Notes under the pieces: generated by a model
The model's input: only the letters and a program-made list of their open reading frames with translations
Databases searched by the model: none
Told to the model about the DNA's origin: nothing
From: Ramlibacter monticola
GTDB taxonomy: Bacteria > Pseudomonadota > Gammaproteobacteria > Burkholderiales > Burkholderiaceae_C
Assembly (NCBI RefSeq): GCF_016722785.1
Contig: NZ_JAEQNE010000001.1
Coordinates: 682,001 to 746,000 of the forward strand
Direction: 5' to 3'
Length of the DNA: 64,000 nucleotides
Program-made: the position numbers and the translations under genes
Shown: positions 17,677 to 25,169 of the stretch, in pieces
How positions within the stretch are numbered: the first letter of the stretch is position 1
Layout of the letters: every line of letters begins with the position of its first letter

Positions 17677-17697
17677 CGTTCGATTTCCGGTCGAACG
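17677..17697. promoter_or_regulatory. Palindrome, candidate AcxR enhancer (UAS)
   Basis: A perfect inverted repeat CGTTCGA-N7-TCGAACG. It lies about 100 bp upstream of the -24 element of the acxABC promoter and about 58 bp upstream of the divergent sigma-54-like site, the normal distance for an activator enhancer. Binding by AcxR is inferred. Confidence 0.55.
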
Positions 17698-17754
17698 GTC
17701 GGAATCCGGACGGTCTGTGCGTCGCGCCGTTGGCGCTCGCGCGGGAGTTCGGGG

Positions 17755-17770
17755 TGGCACGCCAGATGCA
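17755..17770 (+). promoter_or_regulatory. Second, divergent sigma-54-like promoter
   Basis: TGGCACGCCAGATGCA has GG and GC ten bases apart and a perfect TGGCACG first half. It points away from acx, towards the ATG of the 68-residue protein at 17803, which has its own AGGAG ribosome binding site. One of the -12 bases (A instead of T) deviates from consensus. Confidence 0.55.
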
Positions 17771-17802
17771 AGGAGGCGACCGCAGACCCTCAGGAGACAT
17801 TC

Positions 17803-18009
17803 ATGCGAGCAGACGCGATGCAGCACGGCCCGGGCTACCGGTTGCACTTCCCTCCCTTGCGGGAATTTGACGAGGATTGCGAGTTCCCTTGCGACGCGGA
17901 TGGCCGCGTCGACCTGGACGCGCTGAGCCGCCGCTGCTTCAACCAGTACCTGTTCGCCCGCGCATTGGTTGGACGGGTGTTCGGGGCACCCTCGGTGCAG
18001 GCGGGCTGA
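17803..18009 (+). CDS. Small conserved protein of the FPCD-GRVDLD type, divergent from acetone carboxylase
   Basis: 68 residues, no signal peptide or membrane segment. ATG 17803 is supported by AGGAG eight bases upstream. Its core (FPCDADGRVDLDALSRRCFN, then QYLFARALVGR) is clearly shared with the 66-residue protein at 45414-45614 (FPCDSEGRVDLDHLSERARS, NYFYARAMIGR). The family is not one I can name. The position under a sigma-54-like promoter opposite the acx operon suggests AcxR may control it too. One conserved Cys in FPCD could be a ligand or redox residue. Confidence 0.75.
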   Translation: MRADAMQHGPGYRLHFPPLREFDEDCEFPCDADGRVDLDALSRRCFNQYLFARALVGRVFGAPSVQAG

Positions 18010-18048
18010 GGTGCCGGTATCGGCGCGCGCGTAGCGGCGGCCGCTCAT

Positions 18049-18196
18049 GGCCGAGGCTGTGTGAAAACTCGCCGAGGCGGCGCCCCGGCAGAAAATCGAC
18101 CTCCCAGATCGCTCTAGGATCGACGATCTCGATGCGGAGAAGGGGTTGAGGACCCCTGAATTTCCGTTCTGAGCGAGTTTTCACACAGCCTCGGCC
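18049..18196. mobile_element. 148-bp MITE with perfect 23-bp terminal inverted repeats
   Basis: The left end GGCCGAGGCTGTGTGAAAAC (18049 onward, 23 bp) is the exact reverse complement of 18174-18196. The inside has no coding capacity. The left end matches the terminus of the IS1182-family element at 63373 (GGCCGAGGCCGTGTGAAA), so this is most likely a miniature derivative mobilised by that type of transposase. A decayed copy lies at 44781-44909. No clear target duplication is seen. Confidence 0.85.
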
Positions 18197-18788
18197 GAAA
18201 GCAGCGCTTCCCGCAGGCGCTGGATAGTACCCTCCCGGGCCTATCTACGAGGACGTCCGCGACGCACCTCCGGGTGCTCCAACACGTACGCCAGCGCAGC
18301 GTCGACGTGAGCCTGCGTCACGAATGCGTGCTCCCGAACTTCCGTCAGAGTCATCGGGATCTGTGGAAACAAGATCGTGCTTCATGGGTTCTCCGCACCA
18401 GAGCGTAGGGGAGCATCCGGAACCTGATTGTGGCTGGACATGGCCGCAATCAGCCGACCCACGCTGATGCGAGTCACACCCGGCCACGGGCCACCAGCCA
18501 TCTCTGGGAAAGTTGGCAAGTCCAGGCTGCCGGCGTCCTCTCCGGCGTAGGCTCGCGCTGCCATGAGAGCGTAGGGCTTCGCAGCAGCCGGTCGGGGATA
18601 GCCAGCCACTTCTCATGGGACATAGGTCCATTGCTCAACTTCGCCCAGGCGCCTCTCAGCGGCACGCGGCATTTATCTAGGTGGAGCACCTACTGTGAAG
18701 GGGGCGCTGCGCGCTCCCACGTTCAGGCTCATGCCCCAGCCTAACGCGCCTTGAGGCCGCCCGTTGGAGACCTCAGCTTTCTGCACCG
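18197..18788. other. Gene-poor stretch with a possible small-gene remnant
   Basis: About 590 bases. The only hint of a gene is the minus-strand fragment at 18241-18354, listed separately. Other open frames show no family resemblance. Confidence 0.4.
18241..18354 (-). pseudogene. Possible C-terminal remnant of a DUF433-type protein
   Basis: The frame ending at 18241 encodes MTLTEVREHAFVTQAHVDAA then LAYVLEHPEV, similar to the C-terminal helix-turn-helix half of DUF433 proteins (often antitoxins: LT.e.V.AALAY..EHPE). The expected N-terminal part (GGxPxIxGTRIPV) is not found upstream in any frame. Identification is tentative; it may be spurious. Confidence 0.3.
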
Positions 18789-19820
18789 CTAGATCGTGGC
18801 GACCGGGGTGACGGGTGAGCCCACAGCGCCTGGGAGGCGCAGCGGCGGCGCAGTCAGCATGAACGCCGAGCGCTTATGGCTGTCAAGCACGGACTTCAGC
18901 TCCTTCAAGTACCACAGCTCGCCCAACGGAATGCCTTGCTTGAAGAGGCACAGCTCGTGCAACGGCAGCCGTGGGCCGCACTCACAGGGGCCACCAGCCG
19001 GGATCTCCTCCACCCCGTAGTTGTCGGCGCACAAAGCGGCGATTCCGCTGTCGACGATCCACTGCAGCAGGCGCTGGTCACGGCCATCGAGAACCGCGCA
19101 CTGCCGATGCAGGGACGGGTCCGGCGCTCCAGCCGCCTGAAGGACCAGGTCGGCAAAGCCGGTATACAGGCAGAGGATGTCGCCCGACTCCAGCTGCACG
19201 CCGCACGCGTCCAGCGCGCGCATGAAGTCGTCGTAGCCGATGCGCACCCGCTGCTGCCCGGCGATCGCTTTCAGGTCGACGAGTACACCGCGGGTCTGGA
19301 TCGCCTTGGCGGCGAACACGTCGACCCCCAGCCGCCGCGCACCCGAAGGCCGGCCCTGTGGGTCGTCCGCGCCGATCAGGTCCTCGCCCGCTCGAAATCC
19401 GTTGTAGTAGACCGCCTGCGCAACGCCGCTGCCGTCGACGTCGAACAGGTGCCCCACGTGGGAGAAACCGTCCCACTGGGTCGAATACTGCGTGTGGATC
19501 AGGACGGCGTCGTCGCACAGGACGTCCGTCTGCCCGAGACTGGCGTCGCCGATCGGCAGGTTGAAGACCGACCGGCCCTCGCGCAGCGTCGGGCGCAACT
19601 GCGGTGGATGCCGGCGAGGGTTGAGGACATTGCCCCCGGGCAGATCGAGCGGCAGGCTCAGGCAGAAGCTCTGCCCGGTGCGCACCTCCCGCGTCGCGCG
19701 CAACACACACTCCGGGGTGATCAGGTTCAGGCGCCCTAGTTCGTCGTCGGCGCCGAAGTCGCCCCAGTTCGATTGCGGCGGCCGGTGCCGCCAGCGACTT
19801 GCGCCCGGCGCTCCGCTCAT
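18789..19820 (-). CDS. Cyclase-family metal-dependent hydrolase (kynurenine formamidase-like)
   Basis: 343 residues. The Pfam cyclase motif region is HTQYSTQWDGFSHVGH, where His, Asp and His provide metal ligands in relatives such as kynurenine formamidase and isatin hydrolase; later GDILCLYTGF and ADNYGVEE are conserved. It begins inside the last codons of the citryl-CoA-lyase-like gene (ATGA overlap, 19817-19820), so the two are translationally coupled. Last gene of the LacI-linked catabolic operon. The substrate is unknown; hydrolysis of an amide, lactone or cyclic intermediate is the likely reaction. Confidence 0.85.
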   Translation of the reverse strand: MSGAPGASRWRHRPPQSNWGDFGADDELGRLNLITPECVLRATREVRTGQSFCLSLPLDLPGGNVLNPRRHPPQLRPTLREGRSVFNLPIGDASLGQTDVLCDDAVLIHTQYSTQWDGFSHVGHLFDVDGSGVAQAVYYNGFRAGEDLIGADDPQGRPSGARRLGVDVFAAKAIQTRGVLVDLKAIAGQQRVRIGYDDFMRALDACGVQLESGDILCLYTGFADLVLQAAGAPDPSLHRQCAVLDGRDQRLLQWIVDSGIAALCADNYGVEEIPAGGPCECGPRLPLHELCLFKQGIPLGELWYLKELKSVLDSHKRSAFMLTAPPLRLPGAVGSPVTPVATI

Positions 19821-20590
19821 GGCTCGCCGGCCTCCGAAGCGGCGGCCGCCATGTTCCAGATGTCCTGACCGATAGGCCGCTTCCTCTCCTCGAACGCGTG
19901 CGCCACCAGACCGGCGACACGGCCGATGAGCGTGAGTGCCTTGCCGAACTCGGGGCTCAATCCCAGGTCCAGCAGCACCGCAGCCTTGCTGCCGGTGGCG
20001 TTCAGCGGCATGGGCCGTCCCACGTCGGCGGACAGAGCTTGCGACAGTTGCAGCGCGAACCGGAAGTGGCGGCCGAAGTAGCCCTCCTCCTGCGCGATGC
20101 GCAGTGCGCGGGCCGTCCGCGGGTCACCGTCGACGTGGATCGGATGGCCAAAGCCGGGGATCTTGCGGCGTTCGGCACGGCTGCGCGCCACGACCGCATC
20201 GGCCAATTGGCGAAGCTGCTCGTCAGTCGGATCGCTCACGCCCTGCAGCGCGTTCATCGCCTCCTGCATGAACCGGGCGCTGACTTCCACCGTTCCGAGA
20301 AAGCGGCTGCCCGCTCCCAGCAGACCTGCGGCCACCGCGCCCTGCAGCGATTCTGGAGCGCCATGCAACGTGAGCCGCGTGGCCAGAGCGCTGGGCGTCA
20401 ACCCGTGGTCGATCGAGGTGACCAGTGAGTTGTTGATCAGCCGCCGCATCTTCTGGTCAGGAAACTCGCCCAGGATCGCGAGGCACAGGACATCAACGAA
20501 ATCGTGCTTGTCGAGGAGATCCTCGACGAGGTCGAACCCGCGAATGCGGATGTGGTCGGGGTCGCCGCCTCCGATGTAGCTCTTGAGCAT
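19817..20590 (-). CDS. Citryl-CoA lyase / citrate synthase family protein (short form)
   Basis: 257 residues, much shorter than the 370-430 of true citrate synthases and typical of stand-alone citryl-CoA-lyase-like proteins in catabolic operons. Conserved features include LCLAILGEFPD, SIDHGLTPSALATRL, and RRKIPGFGHPIH with the active-site His. The C-terminal KRPIGQDIWN is normal for the family. In this operon it would cleave or form a carbon-carbon bond in a CoA-activated hydroxyacid. Overlaps the cyclase gene by 4 bases and follows the Bug gene by 5. Confidence 0.82.
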   Translation of the reverse strand: MLKSYIGGGDPDHIRIRGFDLVEDLLDKHDFVDVLCLAILGEFPDQKMRRLINNSLVTSIDHGLTPSALATRLTLHGAPESLQGAVAAGLLGAGSRFLGTVEVSARFMQEAMNALQGVSDPTDEQLRQLADAVVARSRAERRKIPGFGHPIHVDGDPRTARALRIAQEEGYFGRHFRFALQLSQALSADVGRPMPLNATGSKAAVLLDLGLSPEFGKALTLIGRVAGLVAHAFEERKRPIGQDIWNMAAAASEAGEP

Positions 20591-20595
20591 TTTCT

Positions 20596-21570
20596 TCAGC
20601 GCCCTTCCGCCCCGGCGCTCTTCACGATGTCGCGCCAGCGCGGGACTTCCGACTCCACGAAGGACTGGAAGGCGACGTCCGAAAGCCCCATCGGATAGCT
20701 GCCCAGCCTGGCCATCGCTGCCTTGGCTTCCGGCGCTTCGGTCGCCTTGCCGATCTCGCGCGCCAGCAGCGCCACGATCGCATCAGGTGTGCCGCGCGGA
20801 GCGAACACGCCGGACCAGCCTTCCACCGCCGCGCCGGGGTAGCCCTCCTCGCCCACGGTGGGCACGCCGGGCAGCACGGCCATGCGCGTCTTGCCGTTGA
20901 TCGCCAGCGCCCGCAGCTTGCCGCTTTCGATGTGCTGCACGACGGTTTCCGCGTAGTTGAAGGACAGGTCCACATTGCCAGCCAGCAGATCCGTGATGGA
21001 TGCCTGACTGTTGTAGGGGACGTGGGTGAGGCTGACCTTGGTGGCGTCCTGGAACTTGGCTCCTGCCAGGTGCGTTTGCGTTCCGACTCCGGAGGATGAG
21101 TAGGTGAGGCGCCCGGGCTCCTTGCGCGCGGCCTCCAGCAGTTCCCGCACGCTGCGCCAGGGGCGGTTCGCCGGCGTCACGATGACCGTGGACTGCCGGA
21201 ACAGCGAGTGGACCGCGCGGAGGTCGGACGACGGATTGATACGGCTGGCCGGATAGAGCGCCGTGTTCGCCGCCTGCGTTCCGTGCGTGCCGTACAGCAG
21301 CACGTAGCCGTTGGCAGGCGCGCGGGCGACGAACTCGGTGCCGATGCTTCCGCCGGCGCCCGGCTTGTTTTCCACCACCACGGCCTGGCCCAGGACCTTC
21401 TCGAGGTGGCGGGCGATCATGCGCCCCTGGTTGTCCGCGATGTTGCCGGTGCCGAACGGAACTACCAGCGTGATGTGGCGCTGGGGATAGCTCTCGCCGC
21501 TCGCGGCGTGCGCCCAGGATCCGAGGGCTGCCCAACCGAGGGCTCCGGTGAATAGGGTTCTACGCTTCAT
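20596..21570 (-). CDS. Bug-family (tripartite tricarboxylate transporter type) periplasmic substrate-binding protein
   Basis: 324 residues with a signal peptide (TGALGWAALGSWAHAAS). Bug signatures: YPQRHITLVVPFGTGNIADN, VVVENKPGAGGSIGTEFVAR, LTYSSSGVGTQTHLAGAKF and HVPYNSQASITDLLAGNVDL. Such receptors bind carboxylates. No TctA/TctB membrane partners are nearby, as is common for Bug proteins in Burkholderiales. Fourth gene of the operon; its presence says the pathway substrate is probably an organic acid. Confidence 0.92.
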   Translation of the reverse strand: MKRRTLFTGALGWAALGSWAHAASGESYPQRHITLVVPFGTGNIADNQGRMIARHLEKVLGQAVVVENKPGAGGSIGTEFVARAPANGYVLLYGTHGTQAANTALYPASRINPSSDLRAVHSLFRQSTVIVTPANRPWRSVRELLEAARKEPGRLTYSSSGVGTQTHLAGAKFQDATKVSLTHVPYNSQASITDLLAGNVDLSFNYAETVVQHIESGKLRALAINGKTRMAVLPGVPTVGEEGYPGAAVEGWSGVFAPRGTPDAIVALLAREIGKATEAPEAKAAMARLGSYPMGLSDVAFQSFVESEVPRWRDIVKSAGAEGR

Positions 21571-21591
21571 GAGGATTGTCTCTCTTGGCTC

Positions 21592-22398
21592 TCAGTAGGA
21601 ATGCCGGCCCGCCGTGGCTCCGGCGTCCACGGGGAAGATCGTGCCGGTCACCCAGCCCGATTCATCGCTGGCGAGATAGCGAATGGCGTGCCCCACGTCC
21701 CAGCCGCTGCCTTCGATCTGCAGGAACGAGCGCTTGCGGCGGACCTCGCGAACTTCCTCGGACATGCCGCGGGCGTACACCATCGGCGTGTGGACCATGC
21801 CGGGGGCGACACAGTTGACGCGGATGCCCTGCGCTCCGTGGTGCGCGGCCATCGCGCGGGTCATGTTCACGACCGCGCCCTTGGAGGTGGGGTACAGCAG
21901 GCTGGGATGGCCACCGATCAGGCCCGCCACCGAGGCGACGTTGATGATGGATCCCCTGCCTTGCTGGAGCATGTGCGGGATCGAATGACGCGCCATCAGC
22001 ATCATGGAGGTGACGTTCACGCGCAGCGCCTGATCCCACTCTTCCAGATCCAGGTCGACGGCCGTGCCCTTGGGCCCGCCGATGCCGACGTTGTTGACCA
22101 GGATGTCGACGCGCCCCCACTGCTGCACGGCCTGCGCGACGGCGGCCTGGCAGTCCTCGTTGCGGGAGACGTCCGCCGCGCAGACCATGGCCTCCCCGCC
22201 CTCCTCGGCGATCATCTCCTGGGTGCGCTGCGCCCACTCCTGCACCGCGTCGATCAGCAGCACGCGGGCGCCATCGCGCGCCAGCAGGATCGCGGCGGCA
22301 CGGCCGTTTCCGATACCCTCGGCGCGCGATCCCGCGCCCGTGACGATGGCGACCCGCCCCTTGAGGGAGCGGTCGAATGTGCGTTCTTTGGCTTCCAT
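21592..22398 (-). CDS. SDR-family NAD(P)-dependent oxidoreductase
   Basis: 268 residues, classical short-chain dehydrogenase. It shows the Rossmann glycine motif TGAGSRAEGIGNG (with three extra residues, as in many SDR relatives), the NNVGIGG motif, the catalytic Ser-Tyr-Lys in NVASVAG / YPTSKGA, and PGMVHTPM. It would oxidise an alcohol or hydroxyacyl-CoA of the pathway. It follows the ligase gene by 27 bases in the same operon. Confidence 0.9.
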   Translation of the reverse strand: MEAKERTFDRSLKGRVAIVTGAGSRAEGIGNGRAAAILLARDGARVLLIDAVQEWAQRTQEMIAEEGGEAMVCAADVSRNEDCQAAVAQAVQQWGRVDILVNNVGIGGPKGTAVDLDLEEWDQALRVNVTSMMLMARHSIPHMLQQGRGSIINVASVAGLIGGHPSLLYPTSKGAVVNMTRAMAAHHGAQGIRVNCVAPGMVHTPMVYARGMSEEVREVRRKRSFLQIEGSGWDVGHAIRYLASDESGWVTGTIFPVDAGATAGRHSY

Positions 22399-22425
22399 TG
22401 CAGGTTCCTCGACCTCTTCTTGTCT

Positions 22426-24015
22426 TCAGTGAATGGCGCGTTCCTGGCCGCCCCAGTAGCGCGTGCGCAGGGCCTTCTTGTCGGGCTTTCCCAATGCCGT
22501 CAGCGGCAAGGCGTCCACGAACTCCACGGTCTTGGGCGTGCACACCGAGCCCTTGGCGCGGCGCACGAGGTCGCGCAGTTCTTCGGCATCCACCGATGCG
22601 GCGCTGCGCTTCACGGCGATCGCCTTGACCGCCTCGCCCCACTTCTCATCCGGAACGCCAATGACGGCCACGGCTGCGATCGCGGGATGGTGCGCAATGA
22701 CGTCTTCCACTTCCTTCGGATAGACGTTGAAGCCGCCCGAGATGATCATGTCCTTGCGGCGGTCGACCAGGTAGTAGTAGCCGTGCGCATCGCGCCTGGC
22801 CATGTCGCCCGTGTGCAGCCAGCCATTGCGCAGCGCCTGCGCCGTCTGCTCCGGCTGTTTCCAGTAGCCGTCCATCACCAGCGGGCTGCGCACGCAAATC
22901 TCGCCGACTTCGCCGGTGCCCACCGGCTGGTCGTTCTCGTCCAGCAGCGCCACGGTGACGCCGGGATAGGGCATGCCGGCGGAAGCCAGCGTGTCAACGT
23001 CGGTGCGGCAGTGGTCCTCCGACGTCAGGTGCAGGATGTTGCTCGGGCACTCCGTCTGGCCGTAGCTCTGGAACAGGACCGGGCCCAGCCGCGCGATGGC
23101 TTCGCGGATGCGCGCAGGCGTCATGGGCGACGCCCCGTAGGACAACATCTTCAGCGATGAGAAGTCCGCCGTGGCGCACCGCGGGTGATCCAGCAGCTTG
23201 TAGATCATCGTGGGCACCAGGAAGGCGGATCCGATCCGATGCTTTTCGACCGCGTCGATGAACTTCTCCGGATCGAACCCTCGTTGCAGGACGAACATGC
23301 CCCCGAGGGCCAGGGTGGGCACGATCATGGCGCCGGCGCCGTGGGAGATCGGCGTGGGCGACAGCACGCGGCAGCCTGGAGGCAGGCCGCGCGCGGCCAT
23401 GAGCAGCACCGCCTGCATCCACACGCAGCGATTGGCCAGCATCACGCCCTTGGGCTTGCCGGTCGTGCCGCCGGTGTAGGCCAGGCGGATGACGTCCGCC
23501 GCGCCCGCATGGGAGACGAGCGGCTGCGGCGGCAGGGAGTCCGCCAGTGCCCAGAAGTCGTTGAACCCTTCGCACTCGCCGTGCGAGAACCAGTGCGGCA
23601 CCGCCTTGCAGCCGGCGCGCAGCTCCGTGGCCCGCGCCCAATGCTCCTTTTCGGAGATGAACACCAGCGGCTCCGCGTCCTGGATGATGTACGCGTGGTC
23701 GTCGTAGCCGCCCATCGAATGCAGGGTCACCGAGCGCAGCCCGAGCAGGTACGCCGCGGCCATCACCACGAAGACCTCCACCCGGTTGCCGGCCAACTGC
23801 ATAACGCCGTCGCCGCGCTTGAGGCCGAGCTGCTGGAACGCCGCCATCGCTTTTCCGATTTGCACGCCCAGCTGGGTGTAGGTCAGCGAGCGGTCCCCAT
23901 CGACGAACGCCACCCGGTCGGGAAACCGCCCGATGGCGGAGATGATCATGTCCCCGATGGTGCCGCCCTGGTGGACGTCGGCCCCGCCATGCGTCGCAAT
24001 GCCGAGGTTGCTCAT
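22426..24015 (-). CDS. AMP-dependent acyl-CoA ligase / synthetase
   Basis: 529 residues from ATG 24015. All ANL-superfamily core motifs are present: YTGGTTGKPKGVM (A3), SYGQTE (A5), LHTGDMARRD (A7), DRRKDMIISGGFNVYP (A8) and a C-terminal Lys in LGKPDKKAL. It would activate a carboxylic acid to its CoA thioester using ATP. The start overlaps the stop of the upstream Bug gene (ATGA, 24012-24015). The substrate class (aromatic, fatty or short-chain acid) cannot be told from motifs alone. Confidence 0.92.
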   Translation of the reverse strand: MSNLGIATHGGADVHQGGTIGDMIISAIGRFPDRVAFVDGDRSLTYTQLGVQIGKAMAAFQQLGLKRGDGVMQLAGNRVEVFVVMAAAYLLGLRSVTLHSMGGYDDHAYIIQDAEPLVFISEKEHWARATELRAGCKAVPHWFSHGECEGFNDFWALADSLPPQPLVSHAGAADVIRLAYTGGTTGKPKGVMLANRCVWMQAVLLMAARGLPPGCRVLSPTPISHGAGAMIVPTLALGGMFVLQRGFDPEKFIDAVEKHRIGSAFLVPTMIYKLLDHPRCATADFSSLKMLSYGASPMTPARIREAIARLGPVLFQSYGQTECPSNILHLTSEDHCRTDVDTLASAGMPYPGVTVALLDENDQPVGTGEVGEICVRSPLVMDGYWKQPEQTAQALRNGWLHTGDMARRDAHGYYYLVDRRKDMIISGGFNVYPKEVEDVIAHHPAIAAVAVIGVPDEKWGEAVKAIAVKRSAASVDAEELRDLVRRAKGSVCTPKTVEFVDALPLTALGKPDKKALRTRYWGGQERAIH

Positions 24016-25034
24016 TGCTTGGGCACCCCCGCGGCCTCGACGGCGGCTTTCCAGGTCGCCAACTCCTGGCGAATGAACGCGCCGAACTCCTCCGGCGTGC
24101 CGCCCTTGAGTTCGCCGCCGTTCTGGGCCGCTCCGGCCATCACATCCTTGGAACGCAGTGCCTCGTTGCCAGCGGAATTGAGCGTGCGCACGATATTCGC
24201 CGGGGTACCCTTGGGCACGACCAGACCGCCCCACGCCGCCACGTTGTAGCCGGGCACGCCATCGGCATCGATGGTCGGCAGCTCCGGAACGACCGGAGAG
24301 CGGCTCTTTCCGGAGATAGCCAGCGCCCGGATCTTGCCGGCGCGCACGAAGGGCAAGGAGGCCGACGTGGTGTCGACCATGAAGTCGACCTGACCCGCCA
24401 TGAGGTCGGTCAATGCCGGCGAGCTCCCCTTATACGGCACATGCAGCGCCTCGATCCTGGCCTTGCTGCACAGGAGCGCCCCAGCCAGGTGCTGCGTGCT
24501 GCCAGGGCCGGCGGAAGCGTAGGTCAGTTTGCCCGGCTTGGCCTTGGCCAGCTGGATCAGCTCCTTCGTGGATGCCACGCCGAGGTCGTTGCGGACCAGC
24601 AGCATCATGGGCACGCGCGACGCAAAGAGCACCGGCTCGAAGTCTGCCACCGGGTCGTACGGCAGCTTGGCGAACACGTTGGGATTGATTCCGTGGACGG
24701 TGCTGGTCGTATAGAACAGTGTGTAGCCGTCGGGCGCGCTGTGCGCAACCGCGTTCGCCGCGATGTTGCCAGACGCCCCAGGGCGGTTGTCCACGACGAT
24801 CGGTTGCTGCAGGATCTCCGCCATCTTCTGCGCGATCATCCGCGCGGAGATGTCGGTAGCCCCGCCGGGCGGAAAGCCCAGCACCAGGCGGATCGGCCGC
24901 TGCGGGTAGGCACCGGCGGCCCAACCGAAGGCAGGCACGACACCAAGGGCAGCCCCCAGCAGCGAGCGCCGCGTCAGCGGCGAGCCGGCAACGGAACGCT
25001 CGGATTCTTTTGGATCGGTGAATCGATTCATCAT
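24012..25034 (-). CDS. Bug-family periplasmic substrate-binding protein, first gene of the LacI-linked operon
   Basis: 340 residues, with a twin-arginine-like N-terminus (PLTRRSLLGAALGVVPAF) and signal cleavage near WAAGA. Bug blocks: YPQRPIRLVLGFPPGGATDI, VVDNRPGASGNIAANAVA, YASAGPGSTQHLAGALL, and HVPYKGSSPALTDLMAGQVD. The N-terminal codons contain one of two LacI-type operators (25019-25030), which is unusual and suggests direct repression of this operon. It is translationally coupled to the CoA ligase. Confidence 0.92.
   Translation of the reverse strand: MMNRFTDPKESERSVAGSPLTRRSLLGAALGVVPAFGWAAGAYPQRPIRLVLGFPPGGATDISARMIAQKMAEILQQPIVVDNRPGASGNIAANAVAHSAPDGYTLFYTTSTVHGINPNVFAKLPYDPVADFEPVLFASRVPMMLLVRNDLGVASTKELIQLAKAKPGKLTYASAGPGSTQHLAGALLCSKARIEALHVPYKGSSPALTDLMAGQVDFMVDTTSASLPFVRAGKIRALAISGKSRSPVVPELPTIDADGVPGYNVAAWGGLVVPKGTPANIVRTLNSAGNEALRSKDVMAGAAQNGGELKGGTPEEFGAFIRQELATWKAAVEAAGVPKQ
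25019..25030. promoter_or_regulatory. LacI-type operator 1, inside the first codons of the Bug gene
   Basis: TGAATCGATTCA, a perfect 12-bp palindrome with the central CG step typical of LacI/PurR-family operators. Its centre is 36 bp from the second palindrome. Confidence 0.6.
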
Positions 25035-25051
25035 AGAATTCGGATTCTAGT

Positions 25052-25069
25052 CAATGAATCGTTTCATTG
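25052..25069. promoter_or_regulatory. LacI-type operator 2 in the divergent intergenic region
   Basis: CAATGAATCGTTTCATTG: arms CAATGAA/TTCATTG are perfectly inverted around TCGT, with a TGAATCGTTTCA core matching the LacI-family operator pattern. It lies between the catabolic operon and the LacI gene and shares TGAATCG with operator 1. Confidence 0.7.
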
Positions 25070-25169
25070 CGCGATTTTTTTTTGCCCTGTCGGTCGGCTC
25101 GGCGATCGCGCTGCCCTGATGTGCTGAAATGCCTTTCGATGTTGGACCGCAAGCAATCCCTTCCCCAAG

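Noticed and set aside
18241..18800. A toxin-antitoxin locus near the DUF433-like fragment
   Set aside because: No toxin partner (DUF5615 or PIN type) is visible on either strand and the fragment lacks its N-terminal half.
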